Translations under genes and position numbers: made by a program
Assembly: GCF_014648695.1 (NCBI RefSeq)
Contig: NZ_BMRP01000003.1
Span: 169,010 to 218,842, forward strand
Direction of reading: 5' to 3'
Source: Streptomyces albospinus
Lineage (GTDB): Bacteria > Actinomycetota > Actinomycetes > Streptomycetales > Streptomycetaceae
Length of the DNA: 49,833 nucleotides
The notes under the pieces: model-generated
Told to the model about the DNA's origin: nothing
Database searches by the model: none
What the model saw: only the letters and a program-made list of their open reading frames with translations
In this document: in pieces, positions 15,173-22,952 of the stretch
Position numbering within the stretch: position 1 is the first letter of the stretch
Layout: every line of letters begins with the position of its first letter

Positions 15173-16516
15173 TCAGAAGTCGCCGCCGAAGCCCCCGTCG
15201 CCGCCTCCGAACCCGCCGTCGCCGAACCCGCCGCCGAAGTCGTCGGGGTTGAAATCGGCGCCGGTGACATCGCCGCCGTCGGCGCCCTGGTAGCCGCCGA
15301 AGTCGGCGCCGTAGGCGGGCGTGGACATCATCATGTGGCCGAGCACGGTGCCGACCAGGAGTCCGGGGAGCAGCCCGCTGCCGAAGTAGCCGCCGGCCCA
15401 GGGGGCGTAGGCCGGGCCCGCGTCCCAGTAGGGGCGGTCGCCCTGCGGGGTGCGGACCGTGCGCGCCAGCGGCTCGCGGCCCTCGTCCAGGCGGGCCTTG
15501 TCCGCGGCGCAGACCGGGACGGTGCGCTCGGCGCCGCCGGACGGGGCCCAGGCCACGTCGACGGCGGACGGGCCGTGCCGCGGGTCGAAGAAGCACGGCG
15601 GCCGGCGCTCGGGCACCGGCTTGCCCTCGCGGCGGGCGGCCAGCGTGGCGAGCGAGAAGCGTCCGTCCTCCAGCGCCCTGGTGACGGCCTGCACGTCGCG
15701 CGGGTGCTCGGCCGCGGCCATCGCCGACTTGGCGTCCTCGTAGGCGTCCAGGGCGTGGGCGTAGTCGGCGCGCATCGCGTCGTCGGCGCCGGGCTCGCCG
15801 GGGTCGAAGTCGAGCCGGTCCAGCTCCTCGCCGAAGGCGGTGATGTCCTCGTCGACCACCACCCGCAGCTCTTCGAGGGCGGCGCGCTCCTCCTCGGCCC
15901 GCCTGCGGCGGTTGCGGCGGGTGATGGCGTAGGCACCGCCGCCCCCGATCACGATCAGCGCACCGATGCCGATCGCGGTGCCGGTGTCGAAGCCGGCGCC
16001 GCCGGTGCTGCCCCAGGAGGACGGGGCGTGACCGCGCGCCTCGCCGGCCGCCGTGTCGACGAAGCTGTTGAGGCGCTCGGCGACGGTCGGGTACGAGGAG
16101 CGGTTGACGGCGCCGACGAGGTTCTGGACGGCGCTGCGCGGCATGACCCGGGGGTCGGCGCCGGCGTTGAAGCGGTCGCCGAACTCGACCGCGTAGACAC
16201 CGCTGATGCCGACCTTGGTGCGCAGGTCCTGGAGCAGCGTCCGGGGCTGGTAGTCGGAGGTGCGGGGCAGTACGGCGACGAAGACCGGCTTGCCGGAGTC
16301 CTTGATCTTCTTGGTGAGGGCGTCCGCCTGACTGGCCGGAAACTGACCCGAGGCGCGGGGGTCCACGTAGACGGGTCCCTTCCGCAGCACAGCCGCCGCC
16401 GCGTCCAGCCCACCTGCGGCATACGCACCCGGCGCGGCCACAGCGGCCATCGCCAGCAGAGCGGCCAGCAGCAGGAGAACCGGTCCGATCAGCACACGAC
16501 GGGTTGCGGTCTTCAT
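15173..16516 (-). CDS. TPM-domain-like membrane protein with Gly-rich tail
   Basis: A 447-residue envelope protein. A signal peptide or anchor covers residues 1-34. A TPM-like extracytoplasmic domain follows (VYVDP, PVFVAVLP, VYAVEFGDRF). A single membrane segment near residues 180-200 (GIGALIVIGGGGAYAI) is followed by an Arg-rich stop-transfer and an acidic helical region. A domain with two cysteines follows (PCFFDPRHGPS to VPVCAADK), then a Gly/Phe/Asp-rich C-terminus. Such Gly-rich tails are common in TPM proteins. The role is unknown; TPM proteins have been linked to photosystem repair in plants and to membrane stress in bacteria. It is monocistronic, and its stop directly abuts the tandem repeat array. 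Confidence 0.75.
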   Translation of the reverse strand: MKTATRRVLIGPVLLLLAALLAMAAVAAPGAYAAGGLDAAAAVLRKGPVYVDPRASGQFPASQADALTKKIKDSGKPVFVAVLPRTSDYQPRTLLQDLRTKVGISGVYAVEFGDRFNAGADPRVMPRSAVQNLVGAVNRSSYPTVAERLNSFVDTAAGEARGHAPSSWGSTGGAGFDTGTAIGIGALIVIGGGGAYAITRRNRRRRAEEERAALEELRVVVDEDITAFGEELDRLDFDPGEPGADDAMRADYAHALDAYEDAKSAMAAAEHPRDVQAVTRALEDGRFSLATLAARREGKPVPERRPPCFFDPRHGPSAVDVAWAPSGGAERTVPVCAADKARLDEGREPLARTVRTPQGDRPYWDAGPAYAPWAGGYFGSGLLPGLLVGTVLGHMMMSTPAYGADFGGYQGADGGDVTGADFNPDDFGGGFGDGGFGGGDGGFGGDF

Positions 16517-16733
16517 GGATTCGACGCTACCCGAACCGCACTTTCAGGACACCCTCCGATGTTTGCGGAATCCACACCGGGAACGGCCGTCCGGCGGCGC
16601 AGTATGCACCGCCCTCACCGGCCCTGTCGCGCGGGAGCTGACCAGCCGGGTGGTCGCTCCGCGTGCCGTTTTTGATGATCAAGGTCACCGGGGATGTTCC
16701 GGCTCGTCCCTCCCCCGAGCAAAGGAGGACACC
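16517..16733. promoter_or_regulatory. Divergent intergenic region
   Basis: A 217-base gap between the TPM-like gene (-) and the small exported protein (+). The only A/T-rich patch is GTTTTTGATGATCAAGG near 16668-16684. I see no clear operator or RNA structure. Confidence 0.3.
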
Positions 16734-17300
16734 ATGGGCAGGGCCGCCGAGATGGCCAATTCCCTCGCCATCGCCGTCGCCGCCACCGCTGTCGGCTGCA
16801 CGCTGGTTCTCAAACTCGCCCCCTCGCACCACCTCGACTCCCCGAGCATCGGGCCCCCGCCCCCCACCCCGGCGAGCGCCGCTCTCACCGACGTCACCGC
16901 CACCGTCCAGGGCGACTCGGCCGCGCGTGCCGCGACCACCGCGCTGGCCGCGACCGCGGCCCGCGCCCCCGGGCCACGGCCGCCCGCACCGCTCCGGCAG
17001 GCCGGGTGGATCCGGGTCACCGCCCCCACCGGCCCGATCAGCCTCCGGGCGCACGGCAGCTTCCCGGTGGACTGGACGAACACCACCGGCACCGACGTGG
17101 ACGTCTGGCTGAGCTCCGCCGCGGGCCGCGGTCGCGCCCAGCGGCTGGCGCGGGTCTCGCCGCGGGCCGGGTCCGCGGCGGCCGGCGAGGCGATCGTGAC
17201 CCTGCCGCGGGTGCGGCCGGGCCCGGCGTACTCCCTGGAGGTGGTCTCCGGCAACGGCGCGGTCCACGCCTTCAGCAAGCCGTTCGCCGTCACCGAATGA
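16734..17300 (+). CDS. Small exported protein with C-terminal Ig-like (Kre9/KNH-type) domain
   Basis: A 188-residue protein with a perfect ribosome binding site (AAAGGAGG, 5-base spacer). The N-terminus (about residues 5-25) is a hydrophobic signal or anchor segment. A Pro/Ala/Thr-rich linker spans roughly 35-85, and a beta-rich domain follows from WIRVTAPTGPISL to the end. The pattern of a tryptophan-containing strand followed by VDWTNTTGTDVDVWL resembles the Kre9/KNH family found in secreted Actinobacterial proteins. No catalytic residues are evident. A binding or structural role at the cell surface is an inference. It ends in front of a strong shared terminator. Confidence 0.65.
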   Translation: MGRAAEMANSLAIAVAATAVGCTLVLKLAPSHHLDSPSIGPPPPTPASAALTDVTATVQGDSAARAATTALAATAARAPGPRPPAPLRQAGWIRVTAPTGPISLRAHGSFPVDWTNTTGTDVDVWLSSAAGRGRAQRLARVSPRAGSAAAGEAIVTLPRVRPGPAYSLEVVSGNGAVHAFSKPFAVTE

Positions 17301-17364
17301 GCCGACCGCCGACCGGGCCGGGGCCAGCCGGGCCGGGGCGCCAACTGGGCTGCGTCACCGGCCC

Positions 17365-17416
17365 GTCGGATCCGCCGCGGCGCCGACGGGGCCGGTGGCG
17401 GCGCGGCGGATCCGAC
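17365..17416. terminator. Bidirectional terminator with 15-bp perfect stem
   Basis: GTCGGATCCGCCGCG (17365-17379) pairs perfectly with CGCGGCGGATCCGAC (17402-17416) around a 22-base loop. It lies in the 131-base gap between convergent genes, and the lack of a T tract is usual for Streptomyces. Confidence 0.75.
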
Positions 17417-17431
17417 ACCTCCCGACGCCGG

Positions 17432-18577
17432 CTACGGGGCGGCCAGATCGACCAGTCCGGCCAGCGCGTCCCGGTGCCGCCCCGGCGTGCCGAGGGCGAT
17501 CTCATCGCTCTTGGCACGCTTGAGGAAGAGATGCGCCGGGTGCTCCCAGGTCATGCCGATGCCGCCGTGCAGCTGGATGCACTCCTCGGCGGCGTGCACC
17601 GCCACCGGCGCGCAGTACGCCTGGGCCACCGCGACCGCCACCGGGGCGTCGGGACTGCCGCTCGCCAGCGCGTCGGCGGCATTGCGGGCGGCGGCGCGGG
17701 CCGAGGCGACCTCCAGCCACAGCGCGGCCATCCGGTGCTTGAGCGCCTGGAACGAGCCGACCGGGCGGCCGAACTGGGTGCGCTCGGCGGTGTGCCGCAC
17801 GGTCTCGGTCAGGCACCACTCGGCGATCCCGAGCTGTTCCGAGGCGAGCAGCCCCGCCCCGGTGAGCAGCGCGCGGTCCACCGCGGTCCTCGCCCGGTCG
17901 CCGGTGGCCAGCAGGCGTCCGGGGGCCCGGTCGAAGGTGAGGTGCGCGAGGGGGCGGGTGAGGTCGAGCGGGGTGACGGCCTCGGTCCGCACGCCCGCCG
18001 CGTCGGCGTCGACCGCGTAGAGCGCCGGGCCGCCGGGCCCGTCGGCCGGTACGAGCAGGAGTCCGGCGCCCGCCGCGTCGGCGACCGAGCCGACCCGGCC
18101 GGTCAGCGCGCCGGTGCCGTCGGCCCGTACGGTCGGTGCGGCACTCCCGCCGGGCGCGGCCGGCAGCGGAACGGCGAGCACGCCGGTGCCGCTGCCCGCC
18201 GCCAGCGCGGCCAGCGGCACGGCGACCGCCTCCTGGGACGGATCGCAGCCCAGCAACGCACTGACCGCGCTCACCGCACCGGTCAGATACGGCACCGGTG
18301 CGACCGCGCGGCCCAGCTCCTCCAGGACGACGGCGGCCTCGCGGGCGCTCGCGCCCGCTCCGCCGAGCTTCTCCGGGACCAGCAGCCCCGCGGTGCCGAT
18401 GTCCGTGGCGAGCGCCCGCCACAGCTCCGGGTCGTACGGCCGGCCCGACTCCGCGCCGGCGAGCACGGTTGCCGGATCGCAGCGGTCGGCGAGCAGGGCG
18501 CGGACCGCGGCGCGCAGGGCCTCCTCCTCGTCGGTGTAGAGGAGGTCGGGGTCCGGCATTTCGGTGGCGGTGGTCAT
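17432..18577 (-). CDS. Acyl-CoA dehydrogenase family protein (subunit 2 of a pair)
   Basis: A 381-residue flavoprotein-fold dehydrogenase. The N-terminal helical domain (LYTDEEEALRAAVRALL), the middle beta domain and the C-terminal four-helix domain with RTQFGRPVGSFQALKHRMA and QLHGGIGMTWEHP are all present. The last motif forms part of the FAD and substrate site in this family. I do not see a YEGT-like catalytic-glutamate motif near the C-terminus. Its ATG shares ATGA with the stop of the neighbouring dehydrogenase, so the two are co-translated and may form a heteromer like the paired FadE proteins of mycobacterial sterol degradation. The acyl substrate is unknown. Confidence 0.9.
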   Translation of the reverse strand: MTTATEMPDPDLLYTDEEEALRAAVRALLADRCDPATVLAGAESGRPYDPELWRALATDIGTAGLLVPEKLGGAGASAREAAVVLEELGRAVAPVPYLTGAVSAVSALLGCDPSQEAVAVPLAALAAGSGTGVLAVPLPAAPGGSAAPTVRADGTGALTGRVGSVADAAGAGLLLVPADGPGGPALYAVDADAAGVRTEAVTPLDLTRPLAHLTFDRAPGRLLATGDRARTAVDRALLTGAGLLASEQLGIAEWCLTETVRHTAERTQFGRPVGSFQALKHRMAALWLEVASARAAARNAADALASGSPDAPVAVAVAQAYCAPVAVHAAEECIQLHGGIGMTWEHPAHLFLKRAKSDEIALGTPGRHRDALAGLVDLAAP

Positions 18578-19791
18578 CGGGGGAGGTCCTTCCACGCGAC
18601 GTCCTTGTCGGTACGCGGCTCGGGCGGCAGGCCCAGCACGCGCTCGGCGACGATGTTGAGCAGCACTTCGGAGGTGCCTCCTTCGATGGAGTTCCCCTTG
18701 GCGCGCAGATAGCGGTAGCCCGCCTCGCGGCCGGTGAAGTCGACGCCTTCGGGGCGCCGCAGCGTCCAGTCGTCGTAGACCAGCCCGTCCTCGGCCAGGA
18801 ACTCCACCTCCCAGCCGCTGATCTGCTGGGCGAGCCGGGCGAAGGCCAGCTTCATCCCGCTGCCCTCGGGGCCGGGCTGGCCCGCGGGGGCACCTCCCGC
18901 TCGAACGGAGTCGAGAGTGGGGGAGAGCTGCTGGCGCAGCCGCTCGCCGGTCAGCCGGGCGACCTCGGCCTCCACCCAGAGCGTCAGCAGCCGCCGGTGC
19001 AGGTCGTGGGTGCGCAGTTCGGGGCGGGCCCGCCAGTCGGCGGCGGCGACGCCGATCATTCCGCCCTCGCGCGGGGTCCGGACGCCGCCGATGGCGACCC
19101 GCTCGTTCATCAGCGTGGTCTGGGCGACCCGCCAGCCCTCGCCGACCTCGCCGAGCCGGTGCGCGTCGGGGATGCGCACCCCGGTCAGGAACACCTCGTT
19201 GAACTCGGCCTCGCCGGTGATCTGCCGCAGTGGGCGCACTTCGACGCCCGGATCGGTCATATCGCAGACGAAGTAGCTGATGCCGCGGTGCTTGGGCACG
19301 TCGGGGTCGGTGCGCGCGATCAGGATCGCCCAGCGCGCCAGATGTGCGCTGGAGGTCCACACCTTCTGCCCGTCGACGATCCAGTCGTCCCCCTCGCGTA
19401 CCGCCCGGGTCGCGAGCGCCGCCAGGTCGGAGCCGGCACCGGGCTCGCTGAAGAGCTGGCACCACACCTCCTCGCCGGTCCACAGCGGGCGCAGGAAGCG
19501 CCGCCGCTGCTCGTCGGTGCCGTAGCGCAGGATGGTGGGCGCGGCCATGCCGAGGCCGATGCCGATCCGGCCGGGGTCGTTCCCGGGGGCTCCGGCGGCG
19601 TCCAGCTCCGCGTCCACGACCGCCTGGAGGGCACGCGGGGCGTCCAGCCCGCCGAGCCCTTCGGGGAAGTGGACCCAGGCCAGCCCGGCGTCGAAACGGG
19701 CCCGCAGGAAGTCCAGGCGCTCGGTGCCGGCCGGAGGATGGGCGGCCAGCAACTCGGCGGTGCGCCGGCGCAGTTCGGCGGCGTCGGTCAT
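18574..19791 (-). CDS. Acyl-CoA dehydrogenase (subunit 1 of a pair), carries a dispersed-repeat insertion
   Basis: A 405-residue acyl-CoA dehydrogenase that oxidises an acyl-CoA at the alpha-beta bond using FAD. The flavin segment WCQLFSEPGAGSDLA and the following VDGQKVWTSSAHLA are clear. Near the C-terminus SIEGGTSEVLLNIVAERVL holds the family glutamate position. An odd segment, LSPTLDSVRAGGAPAG, interrupts the C-terminal helical domain and is encoded by a GC-rich stem-loop repeat (18886-18925). It appears to be an in-frame insertion, as the frame stays open and both flanks remain family-like. ATGA overlaps exist at both ends, with the oxidoreductase upstream and the partner dehydrogenase downstream. 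Confidence 0.92.
   Translation of the reverse strand: MTDAAELRRRTAELLAAHPPAGTERLDFLRARFDAGLAWVHFPEGLGGLDAPRALQAVVDAELDAAGAPGNDPGRIGIGLGMAAPTILRYGTDEQRRRFLRPLWTGEEVWCQLFSEPGAGSDLAALATRAVREGDDWIVDGQKVWTSSAHLARWAILIARTDPDVPKHRGISYFVCDMTDPGVEVRPLRQITGEAEFNEVFLTGVRIPDAHRLGEVGEGWRVAQTTLMNERVAIGGVRTPREGGMIGVAAADWRARPELRTHDLHRRLLTLWVEAEVARLTGERLRQQLSPTLDSVRAGGAPAGQPGPEGSGMKLAFARLAQQISGWEVEFLAEDGLVYDDWTLRRPEGVDFTGREAGYRYLRAKGNSIEGGTSEVLLNIVAERVLGLPPEPRTDKDVAWKDLPR
18886..18925 (+). repeat. Dispersed GC-rich stem-loop repeat, copy A (inside acyl-CoA dehydrogenase)
   Basis: The 40-base element starts GGGGGCACCTCCCGCTCGA and ends GTCGAGAGTGGGGGAG. CTCGA/TCGAG and CCTCCC/GGGGGAG are its inverted arms. 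It aligns end to end with copy B at 49571-49612. It is read through in frame on the minus strand. Confidence 0.8.
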
Positions 19792-20786
19792 CGTGTCTCC
19801 TCCATTCCGGGGACCACCACGAGGCGGCCGACGGAGTCGCCGTCGGCGACCCGCTGGACGGCCTCGGCGGCGCCCGCCAGCGGCACCCGGCCGCCGATCA
19901 GCGGCTTGACCGCCCCCTGGGCCGCGAGTTTGGCGAGCTCGTCGTGGCAGGCGTCGACGGCGGCCGGGGCCTTGGTGTTGTAGAGGCCCCAGTGCAGGCC
20001 CAGGACGGTGTAGTTCTTGACCAGGGCGTGGTTGAGGGCGGGGGTGGGGATGACGCCGCTGGCGAAACCGACGACGATGATCCGGCCCTCGAACGCGATG
20101 CACTTGGCGGACTGCGTGTACGCGTCGCCGCCGACCGGGTCGTAGACGACGTCCGCGCCCCGCCCGCCGGTGGCCTCCTTCACCCCCGCGATGATGTCGT
20201 CACAGCGCCGGTCGAGCACCACGTCGCAGCCCAACTCCCGTGCGGTACGCGCCTTTTCCGCGCCGCCGACGACGCCGATGACGCGCGCGCCGGCGGCCCT
20301 GCCGAGCTGCACGGCGGCGCTGCCGACCCCGCCGGCCGCGGCGTGCACCAGCAGCGTCTCGCCCGCCTGGATCCGGGCCCGGCGGTGCAGTCCGAACCAG
20401 CCGGTCTGGTAGCCGATGTGCAGCGCGGCGGCCTCGGCGTCGTCCAGCGCTTCGGGGGCGGGGCGCACCGTGGCCGCGTCGACGACCGCCAGCTCGGCGA
20501 AGCCGCCGTCGGGCAGCGGCGGTTGGGCCAGCACCCGCGTGCCGACCGCGCCGGCCACCCCCTCCCCCGCGGCCAGCACCTCGCCGCAGATCTCCACGCC
20601 CGGAGTGAACGGCAGCGGCGGCCGGACCTGGTACTGGCCGCGGCACAGCAGCGCGTCCGGGAAGTTCACATTGGCGGCCCGGACCCGTAGCAGCAGCTGC
20701 CCCGGCCCCGGCTGCGGATCCGGCACCTCCTCCGGCCGCATCACCTCCCGCGGCTCGCCGTTCGCGTGTACGCGCCATGCCTTCAC
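19788..20786 (-). CDS. NADPH:quinone oxidoreductase family protein (zinc-independent MDR)
   Basis: A 332-residue medium-chain dehydrogenase/reductase of the quinone oxidoreductase type. The N-terminal GroES-like half contains NVNFPDALLCRGQYQ and PFTPGVEICGEV. The nucleotide-binding half carries HAAAGGVGSAAVQLGRAAGA, the AxxGGVG dinucleotide signature, and YDPVGGDAY. Zinc ligands of alcohol dehydrogenases are absent. The GTG at 20786 follows GGAGG with 7-base spacing. It is the first gene of the operon with the two acyl-CoA dehydrogenases, so it may act on an enoyl or quinone-like intermediate of the same acyl chain. That link is inference from context. Confidence 0.9.
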   Translation of the reverse strand: MKAWRVHANGEPREVMRPEEVPDPQPGPGQLLLRVRAANVNFPDALLCRGQYQVRPPLPFTPGVEICGEVLAAGEGVAGAVGTRVLAQPPLPDGGFAELAVVDAATVRPAPEALDDAEAAALHIGYQTGWFGLHRRARIQAGETLLVHAAAGGVGSAAVQLGRAAGARVIGVVGGAEKARTARELGCDVVLDRRCDDIIAGVKEATGGRGADVVYDPVGGDAYTQSAKCIAFEGRIIVVGFASGVIPTPALNHALVKNYTVLGLHWGLYNTKAPAAVDACHDELAKLAAQGAVKPLIGGRVPLAGAAEAVQRVADGDSVGRLVVVPGMEETR

Positions 20787-20851
20787 CTGATGCCTCCACA
20801 GACCTCGGTCATTCGGCTGGTGCGGGGTCGCAGCGGACCCTCGCCACGGGC

Positions 20852-20869
20852 ATACTAAGCGGTCGGTAT
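20852..20869. promoter_or_regulatory. TetR-type operator-like imperfect palindrome
   Basis: ATACTAAGCGGTCGGTAT is an 18-base imperfect palindrome (six of nine positions symmetric). It sits 66 bases upstream of the oxidoreductase start in the divergent gap 20787-20985. The ATAC...GTAT outline with a central CGG/CCG is typical of TetR-family sites in front of acyl-CoA dehydrogenase genes. No TetR gene is in the window. Confidence 0.5.
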
Positions 20870-20985
20870 CCCTGACGGAACAGTCCTGGCCGACCCGCCG
20901 CGCCGGTTTCGCCGGCCGCCCACCCCGCGATCCTGGTACTGGCAGGGGCAGGCTCCCCGCCGGCCGATGGCGGAGACTGGCCGGT

Positions 20986-21879
20986 ATGGACTCATCCGCC
21001 ACCGGCCCCACCGAGCTGGGGGACTTTCTGCGCACCCGCCGCGCCCGGCTCCAGCCGGAGGACGTCGGCCTGGTCTCCTACGGGGCGCGCCGCCGGGTCC
21101 CCGGCCTGCGGCGCGAGGAACTGGCCCAGCTGGCCGGCGTCAGCGTGGCCTACTACACCCGCCTCGAACAGGGTCAGAGCCACAACGCCTCCGAGGGAGT
21201 GCTCGACGCGCTGGCCCGCGCTCTCCGGCTGGGCCCCGACGAGCGCGCCCATCTGCGCCAGCTGTCCCGCCCGCCGCAGGCCCGCCGCCGCCCCGCGGTA
21301 CGCCACGACAAGGCCCGGCCCGGCGTCCGGCGACTGCTCGCCGCCCTCGACGGAGTCCCCGCGGTGGCCCTCGGCCCGCGCTTCGAGGTGCTGGCCTGGA
21401 ACCGCCTCGGCCACACGCTGCTCGCCGGCCACCTCGACTTCGACAGCCCCGCCCACCCGCCGGCCCGCCCCAACACCCAGCGGCTGTTCTTCCTCGACCC
21501 GCACACCCGCGAGCTCTACCCGGAACGCGACGAGGAGGCCCGCCGCGCCGTCGCCGCCCTGCGGGTGGCCGCGGGGAAGTTCCCCGACGACCCGCAACTG
21601 ACGGAGCTCATCGGCGAGTTGTCCATGAAGAGCACCGAATTCAGCACGCTCTGGCCGCGCCACGCCGTCAGCAACTGCACCTTCGGCACCAAGCGCTTCC
21701 ACCATCCGCTGGTCGGCGCGCTGACGCTGGACTTCGAGATGATGCAGACCCCGGACGGCTCCGGCCAGGGTGTGCTGATGTACACCGCCGAGGAGGGCTC
21801 CCCGTCCGAGGCCGCGCTACGCCTGCTCGCCGCGGAACGCCGCCCAGACGCCCGGGTCCTCGAACCCGAGCGCCCATAG
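20986..21879 (+). CDS. XRE-family regulator with MmyB-like ligand-binding domain
   Basis: A 297-residue DNA-binding protein. The N-terminal helix-turn-helix is visible as VPGLRREELAQLAGVSVAYY followed by TRLEQGQ (about residues 38-65). The rest is a PAS-like MmyB ligand domain with ALGPRFEVLAWN, RLFFLDP and FSTLWPRHAV. Members of this very common Actinobacterial family probably sense fatty-acyl or similar small hydrophobic ligands and often control the divergent gene, here the oxidoreductase/dehydrogenase operon. Its last 63 bases overlap the end of the convergent GH18-like gene. Confidence 0.9.
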   Translation: MDSSATGPTELGDFLRTRRARLQPEDVGLVSYGARRRVPGLRREELAQLAGVSVAYYTRLEQGQSHNASEGVLDALARALRLGPDERAHLRQLSRPPQARRRPAVRHDKARPGVRRLLAALDGVPAVALGPRFEVLAWNRLGHTLLAGHLDFDSPAHPPARPNTQRLFFLDPHTRELYPERDEEARRAVAALRVAAGKFPDDPQLTELIGELSMKSTEFSTLWPRHAVSNCTFGTKRFHHPLVGALTLDFEMMQTPDGSGQGVLMYTAEEGSPSEAALRLLAAERRPDARVLEPERP

Positions 21880-22887
21880 CCCGATCCCGCGCACCCCGTA
21901 CTTCGCCGGCAGCGGCAACTGGTCGCGCACGCCGCGCGCGTCCTGGTACCAGACCTGGTGCTCCTCGCCGTCCTTCACATAGCGGAAATGCGGGGTGCCC
22001 GACGCTTCGTCGAAGCAGTACGCGGCCCCCACCCGCTCGCGCAGCGCCTCGGCCTCCTTCCACGTCACATGCCCGGCCCGCCGGCCGCTGCCCGGCACCC
22101 AGTCCCACCCGTAGCCGGGGAAGGCCAGCTCGATCCGGTCCCGGGGCACGGTGGCCGTGGCCTGGCGCAGGATCTCCTCGTACCAGTCCTTCGAGGACAG
22201 CGGGCCCGGCTCCCCCATCGACCAGTGCAGGTCGTAGCCCATGATGCGGACGGTGTCGGCGAGCGCACCCAGCCGCCGGTAGTCGAAGGCCGCGCCGGCC
22301 CCGCGGACCTGCGGCATCACCGTCACCACGCAGCGCCTGCCGGTGCGGTGCAGCCGCGTGCACACCTCGCCCACCAGCGCGGTGTAGCCGCTCCGCACCC
22401 GGTCCCGGGCCGCCGCGTCCCCGGTCACCGCCATCGTCTCGTAGTCCAGGTCGATGCCGTCGTAGCCCTGGCTCGCCGCCACGGCCGCGAGCGCGTCGGC
22501 ATGGGTCCGCCGCCGCACCGGATCGTGCAGCAACTCCCCCATCGCCGCGGCGTCCAGCGTCTCGGTCACCGTCGGCACCACGGCGATCCCGGCCCGGTGC
22601 AGCCCCGCCACCCGGTCCGCCCGGACCGCCCCGGTCCGGCCGGTGACCGCGCGCTCCGAGGTCGTCTCGTACCAGAAGGGGCTCACGGTGTGCAGCTGCC
22701 CGGCGTGTGCCACCGCGTCCCGGTAGGCGCCGTCGACATCGCCCCAGAACGGCAGCCACGCCGACATCACCCGCCGCCGCCCGGGCGCCGGGACCGCCCC
22801 GCCCGCCGGCACCGCTCCCGCCACCAGCGCCACGGCCAGCAGCACCGCACCGCCGGCCCGCCCCCGCACCCACCACGCTCGCTCCAT
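21817..22887 (-). CDS. Secreted GH18-like glycoside hydrolase (spore-peptidoglycan hydrolase type)
   Basis: A 356-residue exported TIM-barrel protein. A signal peptide covers about residues 1-31 (MERAWWVRGR, then a hydrophobic core). The catalytic GH18 motif DxxDxDxE is present as GYDGIDLDYE. Later barrel elements include IMGYDLHWSMGEPGP and FPGYGWDW. The pattern matches the YaaH/chitinase-like branch, which cleaves peptidoglycan or chitin-like polymers. The start at 22887 begins a normal signal peptide; the frame is open further upstream but with no exported-protein features. Its 3' end runs 63 bases into the convergent regulator gene. It might act in cell-wall turnover or sporulation. Confidence 0.87.
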   Translation of the reverse strand: MERAWWVRGRAGGAVLLAVALVAGAVPAGGAVPAPGRRRVMSAWLPFWGDVDGAYRDAVAHAGQLHTVSPFWYETTSERAVTGRTGAVRADRVAGLHRAGIAVVPTVTETLDAAAMGELLHDPVRRRTHADALAAVAASQGYDGIDLDYETMAVTGDAAARDRVRSGYTALVGEVCTRLHRTGRRCVVTVMPQVRGAGAAFDYRRLGALADTVRIMGYDLHWSMGEPGPLSSKDWYEEILRQATATVPRDRIELAFPGYGWDWVPGSGRRAGHVTWKEAEALRERVGAAYCFDEASGTPHFRYVKDGEEHQVWYQDARGVRDQLPLPAKYGVRGIGLWALGFEDPGVWAAFRGEQA

Positions 22888-22952
22888 GCCCCGAGCCTCA
22901 CCCGCCCCGCCCGCTGACGCCCCATCAGCGCGCCCGAACGGAGGGCCGCGGA

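Noticed and set aside
17312..17338. CCGGGCCGGGGC direct repeat as an attachment site
   Set aside because: It is low-complexity GC sequence with no integrase, tRNA gene or mobile genes nearby.
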